DNA of 21,417 nucleotides from Actinomycetales bacterium (GCA_012514545.1 JAAZAC010000238.1:1-21417), one strand, 5' to 3'; counted from the stretch's first letter, positions 6,591 to 13,686 are shown. Notes: generated by a model from the letters alone, not told the origin. A program made the numbers and translations.

Positions 6591-6950
6591 ATGCGTCCCC
6601 TGGTGGTGAAGACGACGGCCGGTGCCGACCGCCCGGAGGCCTGCAACCAGGCGTTCACGGTCGCCGCCGCGGCGGTGGCGGCGGGCGCGCGGGTCTCGCT
6701 GTGGCTGACGGGCGAGGCGGCGTGGTTCGCGCTGCCGGGCCGGGCCGCGGAGTTCGAGCTCCCGGAAGCGACCCCGCTCGCCGAGCTGCTCGACGTGGTG
6801 CTCGCCGAGGGCACCGTCACCCTCTGCACGCAGTGCGCGGCGCGGCGCGGCATCACCGCCGACGACGTGCTGCCGGGCGTGCGCATCGCGGGCGCCGCGG
6901 TGTTCGTGGCGGAGACCCTGGAGCCGGACGCGCAGGCGCTCGTCTACTGA
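6591..6950 (+). CDS. DsrE/DsrF-like family protein
   Basis: This 119-residue cytosolic protein has the DsrE-like alpha/beta fold: an N-terminal strand VVKTTAGADRPEACNQAF, a helix of alanine-rich sequence, VSLWLTGEAAWF, and a late CTQCAARRGI segment. In sulfur-relay members (TusD/DsrE) a Cys carries persulfide. Here there are two Cys in a CxxC (TLCTQC, about 82-85) plus one near the N-terminus. Whether it transfers sulfur is unknown, since no tus, dsr or rhodanese genes are nearby. The ATG at 6591 is supported by a TACCCT box 6 bases upstream. It is convergent with an unknown membrane protein gene; a modest hairpin lies in the gap. Confidence 0.85.
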   Translation: MRPLVVKTTAGADRPEACNQAFTVAAAAVAAGARVSLWLTGEAAWFALPGRAAEFELPEATPLAELLDVVLAEGTVTLCTQCAARRGITADDVLPGVRIAGAAVFVAETLEPDAQALVY

Positions 6951-6958
6951 CGAGCACG

Positions 6959-6978
6959 GCCGCGCACGGACGCGCGGC
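6959..6978. terminator. Weak hairpin between convergent genes
   Basis: GCCGCGC at 6959-6965 pairs with GCGCGGC at 6972-6978 across a 6-base loop. There is no T tract. Its place between the DsrE stop and the convergent membrane protein stop makes a terminator plausible. Confidence 0.35.
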
Positions 6979-7017
6979 GACCGTGGACCGCACGGCCGGC
7001 CGTCGGCGCCGGGCCGC

Positions 7018-7779
7018 TCAGCGGACGAGCACGCGCCCGACGACGTACACGAGGATCCCGCTCACCGCGACGGGCAGGACGACCACGGTGAAGGCGGCGG
7101 CCCGGCGTCGGAGGGCGGGCAGGCGGTCGAAGAGTGCGTGCAGCGCGGCGACGAGGATCCCCATGGCGAGGCCGAGCACGGCGCCGACCGCGGGGCCGAG
7201 CTCCGCCATGACGGCGCCCACCGCGCCGCCCCCGACGACGGCCGCGCCCGACGTGACGAGCGCCCCGAGCCACGGGCCGAGCGGCATCGCGGAGACGGCC
7301 GCGGCCACCGCGAGCGCGACGGCCGCGCTGACGACGAGCGCCGTGCCGTCGTGGCTGCGCTCCGCCGCGATCCAGCCCGCCGACGACGCGGCGACGAGCA
7401 CGCCCGTGACGGTCCCGGCCACGGAGTCGACGAGCCGGTGGCGGCCGTCCTGGCGCGCGAGCTCGTTGACGAACGCGAGCAGCACGGCGAGCGCCACGAC
7501 GACCGGCAGCTCCTCGAGGTACGGCTGGGTGCGGGTGGCGGTCACGACGACGACCGCACCGGCCCCCCCGAGCGCGATGACGACGGAGGAGCCGAGCACG
7601 TTGGGCAGCCCGAGGAGGATCGGCCAGCCCGCGGCGATCGCCAGCGCGAGGAGCCCGGCGGCGACGACCACGGGCAGCTCGCCGGCGGCCTCGAGGACGC
7701 CGGCGCCGACGACGAAGGACGCCACGGCCATGAGCGCGGCGAGGACGGCGGTGAGGACCGCGCGGGTCGAGACCTCCAT
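7018..7779 (-). CDS. Polytopic membrane protein of unknown function
   Basis: This 253-residue protein is almost wholly hydrophobic, with about eight or nine predicted membrane helices (roughly 8-28, 35-57, 63-81, 89-104, 118-138, 146-164, 170-190, 195-215 and 229-249). Short charged loops lie between them, such as ELARQDGRHRLVD (106-118) and DRLPALRRR (218-226). I recognise no transporter or enzyme motif. The ATG at 7779 gives MEVSTRAVLTAV. The upstream extension of the frame (to 7935) overlaps the divergent glnR promoter and is unlikely to be coding. The ribosome-binding site is poor. Its divergence from glnR might mean nitrogen-related regulation, but no GlnR box is visible. Confidence 0.7.
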   Translation of the reverse strand: MEVSTRAVLTAVLAALMAVASFVVGAGVLEAAGELPVVVAAGLLALAIAAGWPILLGLPNVLGSSVVIALGGAGAVVVVTATRTQPYLEELPVVVALAVLLAFVNELARQDGRHRLVDSVAGTVTGVLVAASSAGWIAAERSHDGTALVVSAAVALAVAAAVSAMPLGPWLGALVTSGAAVVGGGAVGAVMAELGPAVGAVLGLAMGILVAALHALFDRLPALRRRAAAFTVVVLPVAVSGILVYVVGRVLVR

Positions 7780-7871
7780 CAGGCGGTCCGGCGGTCGGCG
7801 GGGTGCGGCACGGGGGCAGTCTCCCAGATCACGGTGCTGGTACGCGCCACCGCGGGTGCACGTCGGAGTTG

Positions 7872-7877
7872 TACCGT
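7872..7877 (+). promoter_or_regulatory. Possible -10 element of glnR
   Basis: TACCGT would give a start of transcription near 7884, leaving a leader of about 27 bases that contains the AGGAGGG Shine-Dalgarno at 7896-7902. No -35 is clear. Confidence 0.35.
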
Positions 7878-7910
7878 GGGCACACAGCCGACCGCAGGAG
7901 GGCCCCACCG

Positions 7911-8636
7911 GTGGCAGACCTGTTGCTGCTGACACCCAGCGCCGGGGGCTCCGCGCAGGTGCTCCCGGCCCTCGGGCTGCTCAGCCACCGGGTCCGGGTG
8001 CTGCCCGTCGAGCCGTCCGCGCTCCTCGACGCCCCGGACTCGGACGTCCTGCTGCTCGACGCGCGCCGCGACCTCGCGACGGCCCGCTCGACGTGCCGCC
8101 TGCTGCGCGCGACGGGCCTGTCGATCCCGCTCGTCCTCGTCCTCACGGAGGGCGGGCTCACGGTGGTCACCGCGGAGTGGGGCGCGGCCGACATCCTGCT
8201 CGAGCACGCCTCGCCCGCGGAGGTGGAGGCGCGGCTGCGCCTCGTCATGGAGCGGGGCGGCGCGCAGGAGGAGGACGAGGTCGCGGAGATCTCCTCGGGC
8301 GACCTCACGATCGACGCGAGCGGCTACGTGGCGCGGGTGCGCGGCCGCCCCCTGGACCTGACCTACAAGGAGTTCGAGCTGCTCAAGTACCTCGCCCAGC
8401 ATCCCGGTCGGGTGTTCACCCGCGCGCAGCTCCTCCAGGAGGTCTGGGGCTACGACTACTACGGCGGCACGCGGACGGTGGACGTGCACGTCCGGCGTCT
8501 GCGCGCGAAGCTCGGGCCGGAGCACGAGCAGCTCATCGGCACCGTGCGCAACGTCGGGTACCGGTTCGAGCAGCCGCGCGAGCGCCGCACGCCCGACGAC
8601 GCGTCCGTCGCCACGCCGGCGACCCCCGCGGAGTGA
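7911..8636 (+). CDS. glnR: Nitrogen regulator GlnR (OmpR-type orphan response regulator)
   Basis: This 241-residue protein closely follows actinobacterial GlnR, the global activator/repressor of nitrogen assimilation genes such as glnA, amtB and the nir genes. The N-terminal receiver-like domain reads DLLLLTPSAGGSAQVLPALG, with Asp50 in DVLLLDARRDL and VVTAEWGAADILLE later. GlnR is an atypical regulator whose receiver lacks the acidic pocket and has no cognate kinase. The C-terminal winged helix is strongly conserved: LTYKEFELLKYLAQHPGRVF, RAQLLQEVWGYDYYGGTRTV, DVHVRRLRAKLG and TVRNVGYRF. The start is GTG 7911, 8 bases after AGGAGGG, and this removes a spurious upstream extension. Its stop overlaps the nhaA start, so the two genes are probably co-translated. 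Confidence 0.93.
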   Translation: MADLLLLTPSAGGSAQVLPALGLLSHRVRVLPVEPSALLDAPDSDVLLLDARRDLATARSTCRLLRATGLSIPLVLVLTEGGLTVVTAEWGAADILLEHASPAEVEARLRLVMERGGAQEEDEVAEISSGDLTIDASGYVARVRGRPLDLTYKEFELLKYLAQHPGRVFTRAQLLQEVWGYDYYGGTRTVDVHVRRLRAKLGPEHEQLIGTVRNVGYRFEQPRERRTPDDASVATPATPAE

Positions 8637-9988
8637 GCGGGCCCGGACGCCCCGAGCGCGCGGGGCGCACGACGCTGTTCGACCGGCTGTCGTCGGGCAG
8701 CGAGAGCAACCTCCTCGACACCCTGCGCACCGAGAAGGCGGGTGGCGTGCTGCTGCTCGCCGGCGCGCTCGTCGCGCTCGCGTGGGCGAACTCCCCGTGG
8801 CGCGACGGGTACCAGGCGATGCGCGCCGCGGTGGTGGGCCCGGCGGCGCTGCACCTCGACCTGTCGCTCGAGCACTGGGCCACCGACGGCCTGCTCGCGA
8901 TCTTCTTCTTCGTCGTCGGGCTGGAGCTCAAGCGGGAGATGGTCGACGGCGAGTTGCGCCGGCCGGCGACCGCGCTCGTGCCGATCGTCGCCGCCGTCGG
9001 CGGCATGATCGCCCCCGCCCTGCTCTTCACGGCCGTCAACGCGACGGCGGCGACCGGGGACCTGCGCGGCTGGGCGATCCCGACGGCGACCGACATCGCC
9101 TTCGCCGTGGGCGTGCTGTCCGTCGTCGGGCGGCACCTGCCGAACGCGCTGCGGGCGTTCCTGCTCACGCTCGCGGTGGTCGACGACCTCCTCGGCATCG
9201 TCATCATCGCCGTGGTGTACAGCGGGGACCTCGCCCTGCTGTGGCTGGTCGGCTCCCTGGCGGCGGCCGCCGTGTTCGCGCTCCTCGTCCGACGGCGGGT
9301 GACCGCCTGGTGGGTCCTGGTGCCGCTCGCGCTCGTCGCGTGGGGGTGCATGCACGCGTCGGGCGTCCACTCGACGATCGCCGGCGTCGTCCTCGGGTTC
9401 TGCGTGCCCGCGCTGCCCGGGCCGGGGGAGGCGGAGTCCCTCGCGGAGCGGTTCGAGCACCGGTGGCGGCCGGTGTCCGCCGGACTGGCGGTGCCGGTCT
9501 TCGCGCTGTTCGCGGCGGGCGTCGCGCTCGACCCGGCGAGCCTGGGCGACGCGGCGCGGGACCCGGTGGCGCAGGGCGTGGCCCTCGGGCTCGTGGTCGG
9601 CAAGCCGCTGGGCATCGTCGCGGCGACGTGGCTCGCGGTGCGGCTCACGCGGGGCGGCTTCGCGCCGGGCGTGCGGTGGACGGACATCGCGGGCCTGGGC
9701 ATGGTCGCCGGCATCGGCTTCACGGTGTCGCTCCTCATCGCCGCGCTCGCGTTCGGGGAGGGCACGCCCCGCGACGACCACGTCCGCGCGGCCGTGCTCT
9801 GCGCGTCCCTCCTCGCGGCGGTCCTCGGCGGGTCGGTGCTCGCCGCGCGCAACCGCCGCCACCGCGGCCGGGCGCTCGCGGCGGGCGCCGCCACCACCCC
9901 TGGCCCGACCACCCCTGGCCCGACCACCCCTGGCACGACCACCCCTGGCCCGACCACCCCTGGCCCGACCGGCACGGGGGCGCGGTAG
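8633..9988 (+). CDS. nhaA: Na+/H+ antiporter NhaA
   Basis: This 451-residue inner-membrane protein exchanges external protons for internal Na+ or Li+. Family landmarks are visible: LRTEKAGGVLLL at the first helix, FFFVVGLELKREMVDGEL, PTATDIAFAVGVL with Asp154, the ion-binding pair Asp184-Asp185 in LAVVDDLLGIVII, GKPLGI, and AGIGFTVSLLIA near the end. About twelve membrane helices are expected. I chose GTG 8633, which overlaps the glnR stop as GTGA; the much longer open frame upstream is not coding. After the last helix a TTPGP-type repeat tail (residues 421-445) has been added to the usual family length. Its TAG stop forms part of the likely promoter of the next gene. Confidence 0.95.
   Translation: MSGPGRPERAGRTTLFDRLSSGSESNLLDTLRTEKAGGVLLLAGALVALAWANSPWRDGYQAMRAAVVGPAALHLDLSLEHWATDGLLAIFFFVVGLELKREMVDGELRRPATALVPIVAAVGGMIAPALLFTAVNATAATGDLRGWAIPTATDIAFAVGVLSVVGRHLPNALRAFLLTLAVVDDLLGIVIIAVVYSGDLALLWLVGSLAAAAVFALLVRRRVTAWWVLVPLALVAWGCMHASGVHSTIAGVVLGFCVPALPGPGEAESLAERFEHRWRPVSAGLAVPVFALFAAGVALDPASLGDAARDPVAQGVALGLVVGKPLGIVAATWLAVRLTRGGFAPGVRWTDIAGLGMVAGIGFTVSLLIAALAFGEGTPRDDHVRAAVLCASLLAAVLGGSVLAARNRRHRGRALAAGAATTPGPTTPGPTTPGTTTPGPTTPGPTGTGAR
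9893..9967 (+). repeat. Five 15-bp tandem repeats encoding TTPGP in the NhaA tail
   Basis: Five consecutive 15-base units, ACCACCCCTGGCCCG, run from 9893 to 9967. Only the third unit differs, by one base (GCACG for GCCCG). They encode TTPGP x5 (third unit TTPGT) at residues 421-445. The near identity suggests recent slippage and a length-variable C-terminal linker. Confidence 0.95.
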
Positions 9989-9991
9989 GTT
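9986..9991 (+). promoter_or_regulatory. -10 box overlapping the nhaA stop codon
   Basis: TAGGTT begins with the TAG stop of nhaA and lies 8 bases before the GTG at 10000. This gives a near-leaderless start for the hydrolase-fold gene. The spacing is slightly longer than at the other sites. Confidence 0.4.
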
Positions 9992-9999
9992 CGTGACCC

Positions 10000-10911
10000 G
10001 TGACCGACCCGTCCGCGATCCTGCTGCCCGGCCCGTGGCGGCACCGGTTCGTCCCGGCGAACGCGGCACGCTTCCACGTCGCCGAGGTCGACGGCACGGC
10101 CGGCGCCTCCACGACGCCCCTGGTGGTGCTCCTGCCCGCCTTCCCGCAGATGTGGTGGGCGTGGCGGGCGCAGCTCGCCGCCCTCGGCGAGGCCGGGTAC
10201 CGCGCGGTGGCGATGGACCTGCGCGGCACCGGCGCGTCCGACAAGCCGCCGAGCGGCTACGACGTGCCGACCCTCGCCCGGGACGTCGCGGGCGTCATCC
10301 GGTCGCTCGGCGCCCAGGAGGCGGTCGTCGTCGGGCACGGGGTCGGCGGCACGGTCGCGTGGTCGATGCCGGCCCTGCAGCCGGAGGTGACGCGCGCCGT
10401 CGGCGCGGTCGCGTCGCTGCACCCGCTGCAGATGCACACGAGCGCGGTGATCCGCGCGATGCTCGGCCGCACGACGGCGCGCCGGCTCGCCTTCGTGCAG
10501 CTCCCGTGGTTCCCGGAGCGCCGGATGGTGCGCGGGGACCTCGTGGTGCGCGTGCTCGCGGAGTGGGGCGCCCCGGGCTGGCTCGAGGCGGACGTCGCGG
10601 AGACCTACCGGGACGCCGCGCGGATCCCGTTCGCCGCGCACAGCGCGATGGAGATCCTGCGCTGGCTGGTCCGGTCCACGCCGCGGGTCGACGGCCAGCG
10701 CTACCTCTCGACGCTGCGCACCCCGGTGCGCGTGCCGGTGCTGCAGGTCCACGGCGCGGCCGACCGGGCGATCCCCGTGCGCGTGGCGGCGTGGGGCAAC
10801 GGCGCGCCGTACCGGTTCGAGACCGTCCCCGGCGCCGGGCACTTCCTCCCCGAGGAGGCGCCCGAGCAGACGACGGAGCTGCTGCTCGACTGGCTGGCCG
10901 GCCTGCGCTGA
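10000..10911 (+). CDS. Alpha/beta-hydrolase-fold protein without the catalytic nucleophile
   Basis: This 303-residue protein has the fold of epoxide hydrolases and haloalkane dehalogenases. It shows an oxyanion region near LLPAFPQMWWAW (44-55), AMDLRGTGASDKP (71-83) and a lid-containing middle. The acid and base positions look intact: Asp255 in VHGAADRAIP and His281 in VPGAGHFLPEEAPE. The nucleophile elbow, however, reads VVGHGVGGT, so the expected Ser or Asp between H113 and V115 is Gly114 (codon GGG). It is therefore probably not a classical hydrolase; binding or a different chemistry is possible. GTG 10000 is preceded by a -10-like TAGGTT inside the nhaA stop region and has no Shine-Dalgarno. 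It ends 10 bases from the convergent nth gene. Confidence 0.85.
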   Translation: MTDPSAILLPGPWRHRFVPANAARFHVAEVDGTAGASTTPLVVLLPAFPQMWWAWRAQLAALGEAGYRAVAMDLRGTGASDKPPSGYDVPTLARDVAGVIRSLGAQEAVVVGHGVGGTVAWSMPALQPEVTRAVGAVASLHPLQMHTSAVIRAMLGRTTARRLAFVQLPWFPERRMVRGDLVVRVLAEWGAPGWLEADVAETYRDAARIPFAAHSAMEILRWLVRSTPRVDGQRYLSTLRTPVRVPVLQVHGAADRAIPVRVAAWGNGAPYRFETVPGAGHFLPEEAPEQTTELLLDWLAGLR

Positions 10912-10921
10912 GCCCGCGGCC

Positions 10922-11653
10922 CTACGCGGTGGGTGCGGCGGTGGGGGCGGGCGGCGTCGGACGCGGCGGGCCGTCCTTGACGAGTTTCGCCGCGGCCACG
11001 GGGTCGGTCGGCCCGAGCCCGTAGGAAGGACAGAGGCGGGCGAGCGGGCACGCGCCGCACGCGGGCCGCCGGGCGTGGCACGTGCGGCGGCCGTGGATGA
11101 TCAGGCGGTGGCTGAACATGGTCCACTCGCGCCTCTCGATCATCGCGCAGAGCTCGGCCTCGACCTTGACGGGGTCGTCCGACTCGACGAGCCCGAGGCG
11201 CCCCGCCACGCGCAGGACGTGCGTGTCGACCGGCAGGCCGGGCACCCCGAACGCGTTGCCGAGCACGACGTTCGCGGTCTTCCGCCCGACGCCGGGCAGC
11301 GTCACCAGGTCCTTCATCCGGCGGGGCACCTCGCCGCCGTAGCGCTCCACGAGCGCCTGGCCGAGCCCGATGAGCGCCTGCGCCTTGGACCGGAAGAAGC
11401 CGGTCGGCCGGATGAGCTCCTCCAGCTCGGCCCGGTCCGCGGCGGCGTACGCGGCGGCGTCGGGGTAGCGCGCGAAGAGCGCCGGCGTGACCTGGTTGAC
11501 CCGCACGTCGGTGGACTGGGCGGACAGGATCGTGGCGACGAGCAGCTCGAGCGGCGTCGTGAAGTCGAGCTCGATCACGGCGTCGGGGTAGCGCTCGGCC
11601 AGCAGACGGTTGATCCGGCGGGCGCGGCGGGTGCGGGCCAGGGCGCTCTCCAC
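10922..11653 (-). CDS. nth: Endonuclease III (base-excision repair glycosylase/AP lyase)
   Basis: This 243-residue DNA glycosylase removes oxidised pyrimidines and nicks abasic sites. The helix-hairpin-helix LVTLPGVGRKTANVVLGNAF contains catalytic Lys125, followed by Asp143 in GLPVDTHVLRVA. The C-terminal [4Fe-4S] cluster motif is complete: Cys192-x6-Cys199-x2-Cys202-x5-Cys208. A proline/alanine-rich tail follows (about 228-243). The GTG at 11653 gives the normal family N-terminus MESALARTRRARRINRLLAE and has TAGGGT 7 bases upstream, so it is likely leaderless. The frame is open to 11719 but that part lies across the promoter. Nth beside crp is a conserved actinobacterial neighbourhood. Confidence 0.96.
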   Translation of the reverse strand: MESALARTRRARRINRLLAERYPDAVIELDFTTPLELLVATILSAQSTDVRVNQVTPALFARYPDAAAYAAADRAELEELIRPTGFFRSKAQALIGLGQALVERYGGEVPRRMKDLVTLPGVGRKTANVVLGNAFGVPGLPVDTHVLRVAGRLGLVESDDPVKVEAELCAMIERREWTMFSHRLIIHGRRTCHARRPACGACPLARLCPSYGLGPTDPVAAAKLVKDGPPRPTPPAPTAAPTA

Positions 11654-11660
11654 GGCCGAC

Positions 11661-11666
11661 ACCCTA
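11661..11666 (-). promoter_or_regulatory. Leaderless -10 box of nth
   Basis: TAGGGT on the minus strand lies 7 bases before the GTG at 11653. No Shine-Dalgarno is present. Confidence 0.55.
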
Positions 11667-11872
11667 CGCGGAGCCCCCGACGGCGGGCCGGGGCCGGGAC
11701 CACGTGCTGACCGGGTCAATCGTCCGCATGGCGGGAAGGCGCCCGCGACCCGTTGCGCCCCTGCGCCGATGGAGTGAACGTGGGCCCCACCTGCTCAAGT
11801 TCGAGATCAACAGAGCCGAAGTTGCAGGTGCGCGAGGCGATCAGCGCCGCGCGGGTGGGAGAGCGGAAAGCG

Positions 11873-12277
11873 ATGGTTCTCGCGCAGGTGAAGCAGCGGC
11901 GGGCGGACAACGGACCGGACGCCCGTGCCGCTCGGCGTGCGCTCCGAGCGGAGAAGGCCCAGCTGCTGCGCTGGCGGCGGCTGCTGCGCGCCCGCCTCGA
12001 CCTGGCCGTGGCGTCGTACGCGCCACCGGACACGCTCGGGGCGATGAGCTGGGACATCCTGCCGGACGCCCAGCTCTCGCTGCCGCACCCCCAGGAGCTG
12101 CTCGCCGTCGTCCGCGTCTCCCCGGCGCAGGACCAGGTCGCGCTCATGCAGCGGCTCCGCGCGCTCGACCGCCAGCTCGCGGACTACCAGGCCCACCTCG
12201 ACGCCGCGCTCGAGGAGTCGACGCAGCAGATCATGGGCACCTTCGCCGCGCCCGACCGCAAGCCCGACGCTCGCTGA
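11873..12277 (+). CDS. Small helical protein, possibly RsiG-like
   Basis: This 134-residue cytosolic protein has two long helical stretches, ALRAEKAQLLRWRRLLRARLDLAVAS (about 23-48) and LMQRLRALDRQLADYQAHLDAALEEST (about 91-116). A Pro-rich linker containing APPDTLGAMSWDILPDA joins them. That architecture, an antiparallel helical hairpin, resembles the RsiG/AmfC family of actinobacterial c-di-GMP-armed anti-sigma factors. The RsiG motif E-x3-S-x2-R-x3-Q-x3-D would align to K28, L32, R35, R39, D43, so only R and D are kept. The link is therefore weak and c-di-GMP binding is not supported. I chose ATG 11873 because GGGAGAG lies 8 bases before it. The longer frame starts at a TTG (11753) without a ribosome-binding site. 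The 219 bases between nth and this gene hold promoters only. Confidence 0.72.
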   Translation: MVLAQVKQRRADNGPDARAARRALRAEKAQLLRWRRLLRARLDLAVASYAPPDTLGAMSWDILPDAQLSLPHPQELLAVVRVSPAQDQVALMQRLRALDRQLADYQAHLDAALEESTQQIMGTFAAPDRKPDAR

Positions 12278-12293
12278 CCGTCCTGGGCTGGGG

Positions 12294-12299
12294 CAGGAT
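12294..12299 (+). promoter_or_regulatory. Possible -10 element of crp
   Basis: CAGGAT would start transcription near 12306 and leave a leader of about 45 bases that includes the GAGGA ribosome-binding site. No -35 is evident. Confidence 0.35.
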
Positions 12300-12350
12300 G
12301 GGCCAGGGGCGGTCGGCCGCCGCCCCTCGGACCGACCGAGGACGGTGATC

Positions 12351-13025
12351 GTGGACGACGTCGTGCTCTCCGCCCCGCTCTTCGCGGGTATCGACCCCGA
12401 TGCCGCCAAGGCCCTCCTCGCGTCGATGTCGCGCGTCGACCTCGGCCGCGGGCAGGTCCTCTTCCACGAGGGCGACCGGGGCGACCGGCTCTACGTGATC
12501 TCGCGCGGCAAGGTGAAGCTGGGCCGGCGCGCGCCCGACGGCCGGGAGAACCTGCTCTCCGTGCTCGGCCCGGGCGAGATGTTCGGCGAGCTCTCGATCT
12601 TCGACCCTGGCCCGCGGACCGCGACGGCCACGGCGGTCGGCGACGCGCGCCTGCTCGAGCTGTCCCAGGACGAGCTCGTCACCTGGGTGGAGCGCTACCC
12701 GGCGGTGGCGAAGCACCTCCTCGCGGCGCTCGCCCGGCGCCTGCGGCGCACGAACGAGGCGCTCGCGGACCTGGTGTTCTCGGACGTCCCGGGGCGCGTG
12801 GCGAAGGCCCTGCTCGACCTGTCGACGCGGTTCGGCCAGCCGGTGGAGGACGGCGTGCGCGTGGCGCACGACCTCACCCAGGAGGAGCTCGCCCAGCTCA
12901 TCGGCGCCTCCCGGGAGACCGTGAACAAGGCGCTCGCGGACTTCACGGCGCGCGGGTGGCTGCGGCGGGACGGGCGCGCCATCGTCATCCTCGACATGGC
13001 CCGGCTGGAGCGGCGCGCGCGCTGA
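12351..13025 (+). CDS. crp: Crp/Fnr-family cAMP receptor protein (Crp/GlxR type)
   Basis: This 224-residue cytosolic dimer-forming transcription factor is the actinobacterial Crp/GlxR orthologue. The N-terminal cyclic-nucleotide domain contains LFHEGDRGDRLYVISRGKVK and the phosphate-binding cassette FGELSIFDPGPRTATA, with Gly79, Glu80, Arg89 and Thr90 where E. coli CRP contacts cAMP. A dimerisation helix follows, then the winged helix DLTQEELAQLIGASRETVNKALADF (about 174-198), which is the recognition region. The start GTG 12351 lies 8 bases after GAGGA, while GTG 12345 would leave only 2 bases, and it gives the family N-terminus MDDVVLSAPLF. Crp beside nth and a downstream whiB4-ponA2 block matches mycobacterial gene order. 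No clear TGTGA-N6-TCACA site is visible in the window. Confidence 0.94.
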   Translation: MDDVVLSAPLFAGIDPDAAKALLASMSRVDLGRGQVLFHEGDRGDRLYVISRGKVKLGRRAPDGRENLLSVLGPGEMFGELSIFDPGPRTATATAVGDARLLELSQDELVTWVERYPAVAKHLLAALARRLRRTNEALADLVFSDVPGRVAKALLDLSTRFGQPVEDGVRVAHDLTQEELAQLIGASRETVNKALADFTARGWLRRDGRAIVILDMARLERRAR

Positions 13026-13031
13026 CCCGGT

Positions 13032-13051
13032 GGCACGGCGGCCGCCGTGCC
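13032..13051. terminator. Perfect 20-bp palindrome, bidirectional terminator candidate
   Basis: GGCACGGCGG at 13032-13041 is followed directly by its exact reverse complement at 13042-13051. This gives an 8-bp stem with a 4-base loop. It sits between the stops of the convergent crp and ridA genes. There is no T tract, as is common in actinobacteria. Confidence 0.65.
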
Positions 13052-13063
13052 GCGGCGCAGCCC

Positions 13064-13531
13064 TCAGCCCAGCTCGACGACGAGCTCGATCTCGACCGGC
13101 GCGTCCAGCGGCAGCACCGCGACGCCGACCGCGCTGCGCGCGTGCACGCCGGCCTCGTCGAAGATCTGGCCGAGCAGCTCGCTCGCGCCGTTCACGACGG
13201 CGGGCTGCCCGGTGAACGACGGGTCGGAGGCGACGTAGCCGACCACCTTGACGATCCGCCGGACGCTCTCGAGCGTGCCCGCCTGCTGCGCGACGGCGGC
13301 GAGCGCGTTGAGGGCCGCGGTCCGCGCGAGGTTCGCGGCGACGTCGGGCGGGACGAGCCCGGGCCCCTCGCCGACCTTGCCGCGCACGGGCAGCGCGCCG
13401 TCGACCATCGGGAGCTGACCGGACGTCCACACGTAGGAGCCCGTCCGCACGGCCGGGACGTACGCGGCGACGGGCGCCGGCACCGGCGGCAACTCGATGC
13501 CGAGCTCGGCGAGGCGGCGCGCGACGCTCAT
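13064..13531 (-). CDS. RidA/YjgF family protein
   Basis: This 155-residue protein belongs to the RidA family, whose characterised members hydrolyse reactive enamine/imine intermediates made by PLP enzymes and release ammonia. Visible blocks are GSYVWTSGQLPMVDG, NALAAVAQQAGTLESVRRIVK, the VGYVASDPSF segment and a C-terminal GVAVLPLDAPVEIELVVE. The characteristic catalytic Arg of archetypal RidA is not evident in the expected place: the C-terminal block has ARSAVGVAVLPLDAPVEIE. It may thus be a non-deaminating subgroup, as is common in actinobacterial homologues. The ATG at 13531 overlaps the stop of the small DUF4177-like gene (ATGA). The neighbourhood matches Rv3678c of M. tuberculosis, from memory. 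Confidence 0.9.
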   Translation of the reverse strand: MSVARRLAELGIELPPVPAPVAAYVPAVRTGSYVWTSGQLPMVDGALPVRGKVGEGPGLVPPDVAANLARTAALNALAAVAQQAGTLESVRRIVKVVGYVASDPSFTGQPAVVNGASELLGQIFDEAGVHARSAVGVAVLPLDAPVEIELVVELG

Positions 13532-13686
13532 GACGCCAGCGGTCGCTTGAGGTAGGCCACGAGGCCCTGGCCGTCGGGGCCGGGCACGACCTGGACCAGC
13601 TCCCAGCCGTCCGCGCCCCACTGGTCGAGGATCGCCTTGGTGGCGTGGACGATGAGCGGGACGGTCGCGTACTCCCAGCGCGTCAT
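13528..13686 (-). CDS. 52-residue DUF4177-like small protein
   Basis: This 52-residue protein begins MTRWEYATVPLIVHATKAIL and ends with GLVAYLKRPLAS. The WEYATV opening and the D-WG-DGWELV pattern, followed by a strand with V, P and G, match the small DUF4177 family of unknown function. The ATG at 13686 has TAGCCT 7 bases before it, so it is probably leaderless. Its TGA overlaps the ridA start, making a two-gene operon. It matches in place the small Rv3678A gene beside the RidA-like gene of M. tuberculosis, which I recall but cannot check here. Confidence 0.8.
   Translation of the reverse strand: MTRWEYATVPLIVHATKAILDQWGADGWELVQVVPGPDGQGLVAYLKRPLAS

Noticed and set aside
6386..8632. Extension of the NhaA frame over 2.2 kb upstream.
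   Set aside because: It overlaps the DsrE-like, membrane protein and glnR genes in a different frame. The GTG at 8633 overlapping the glnR stop gives a normal NhaA N-terminus.
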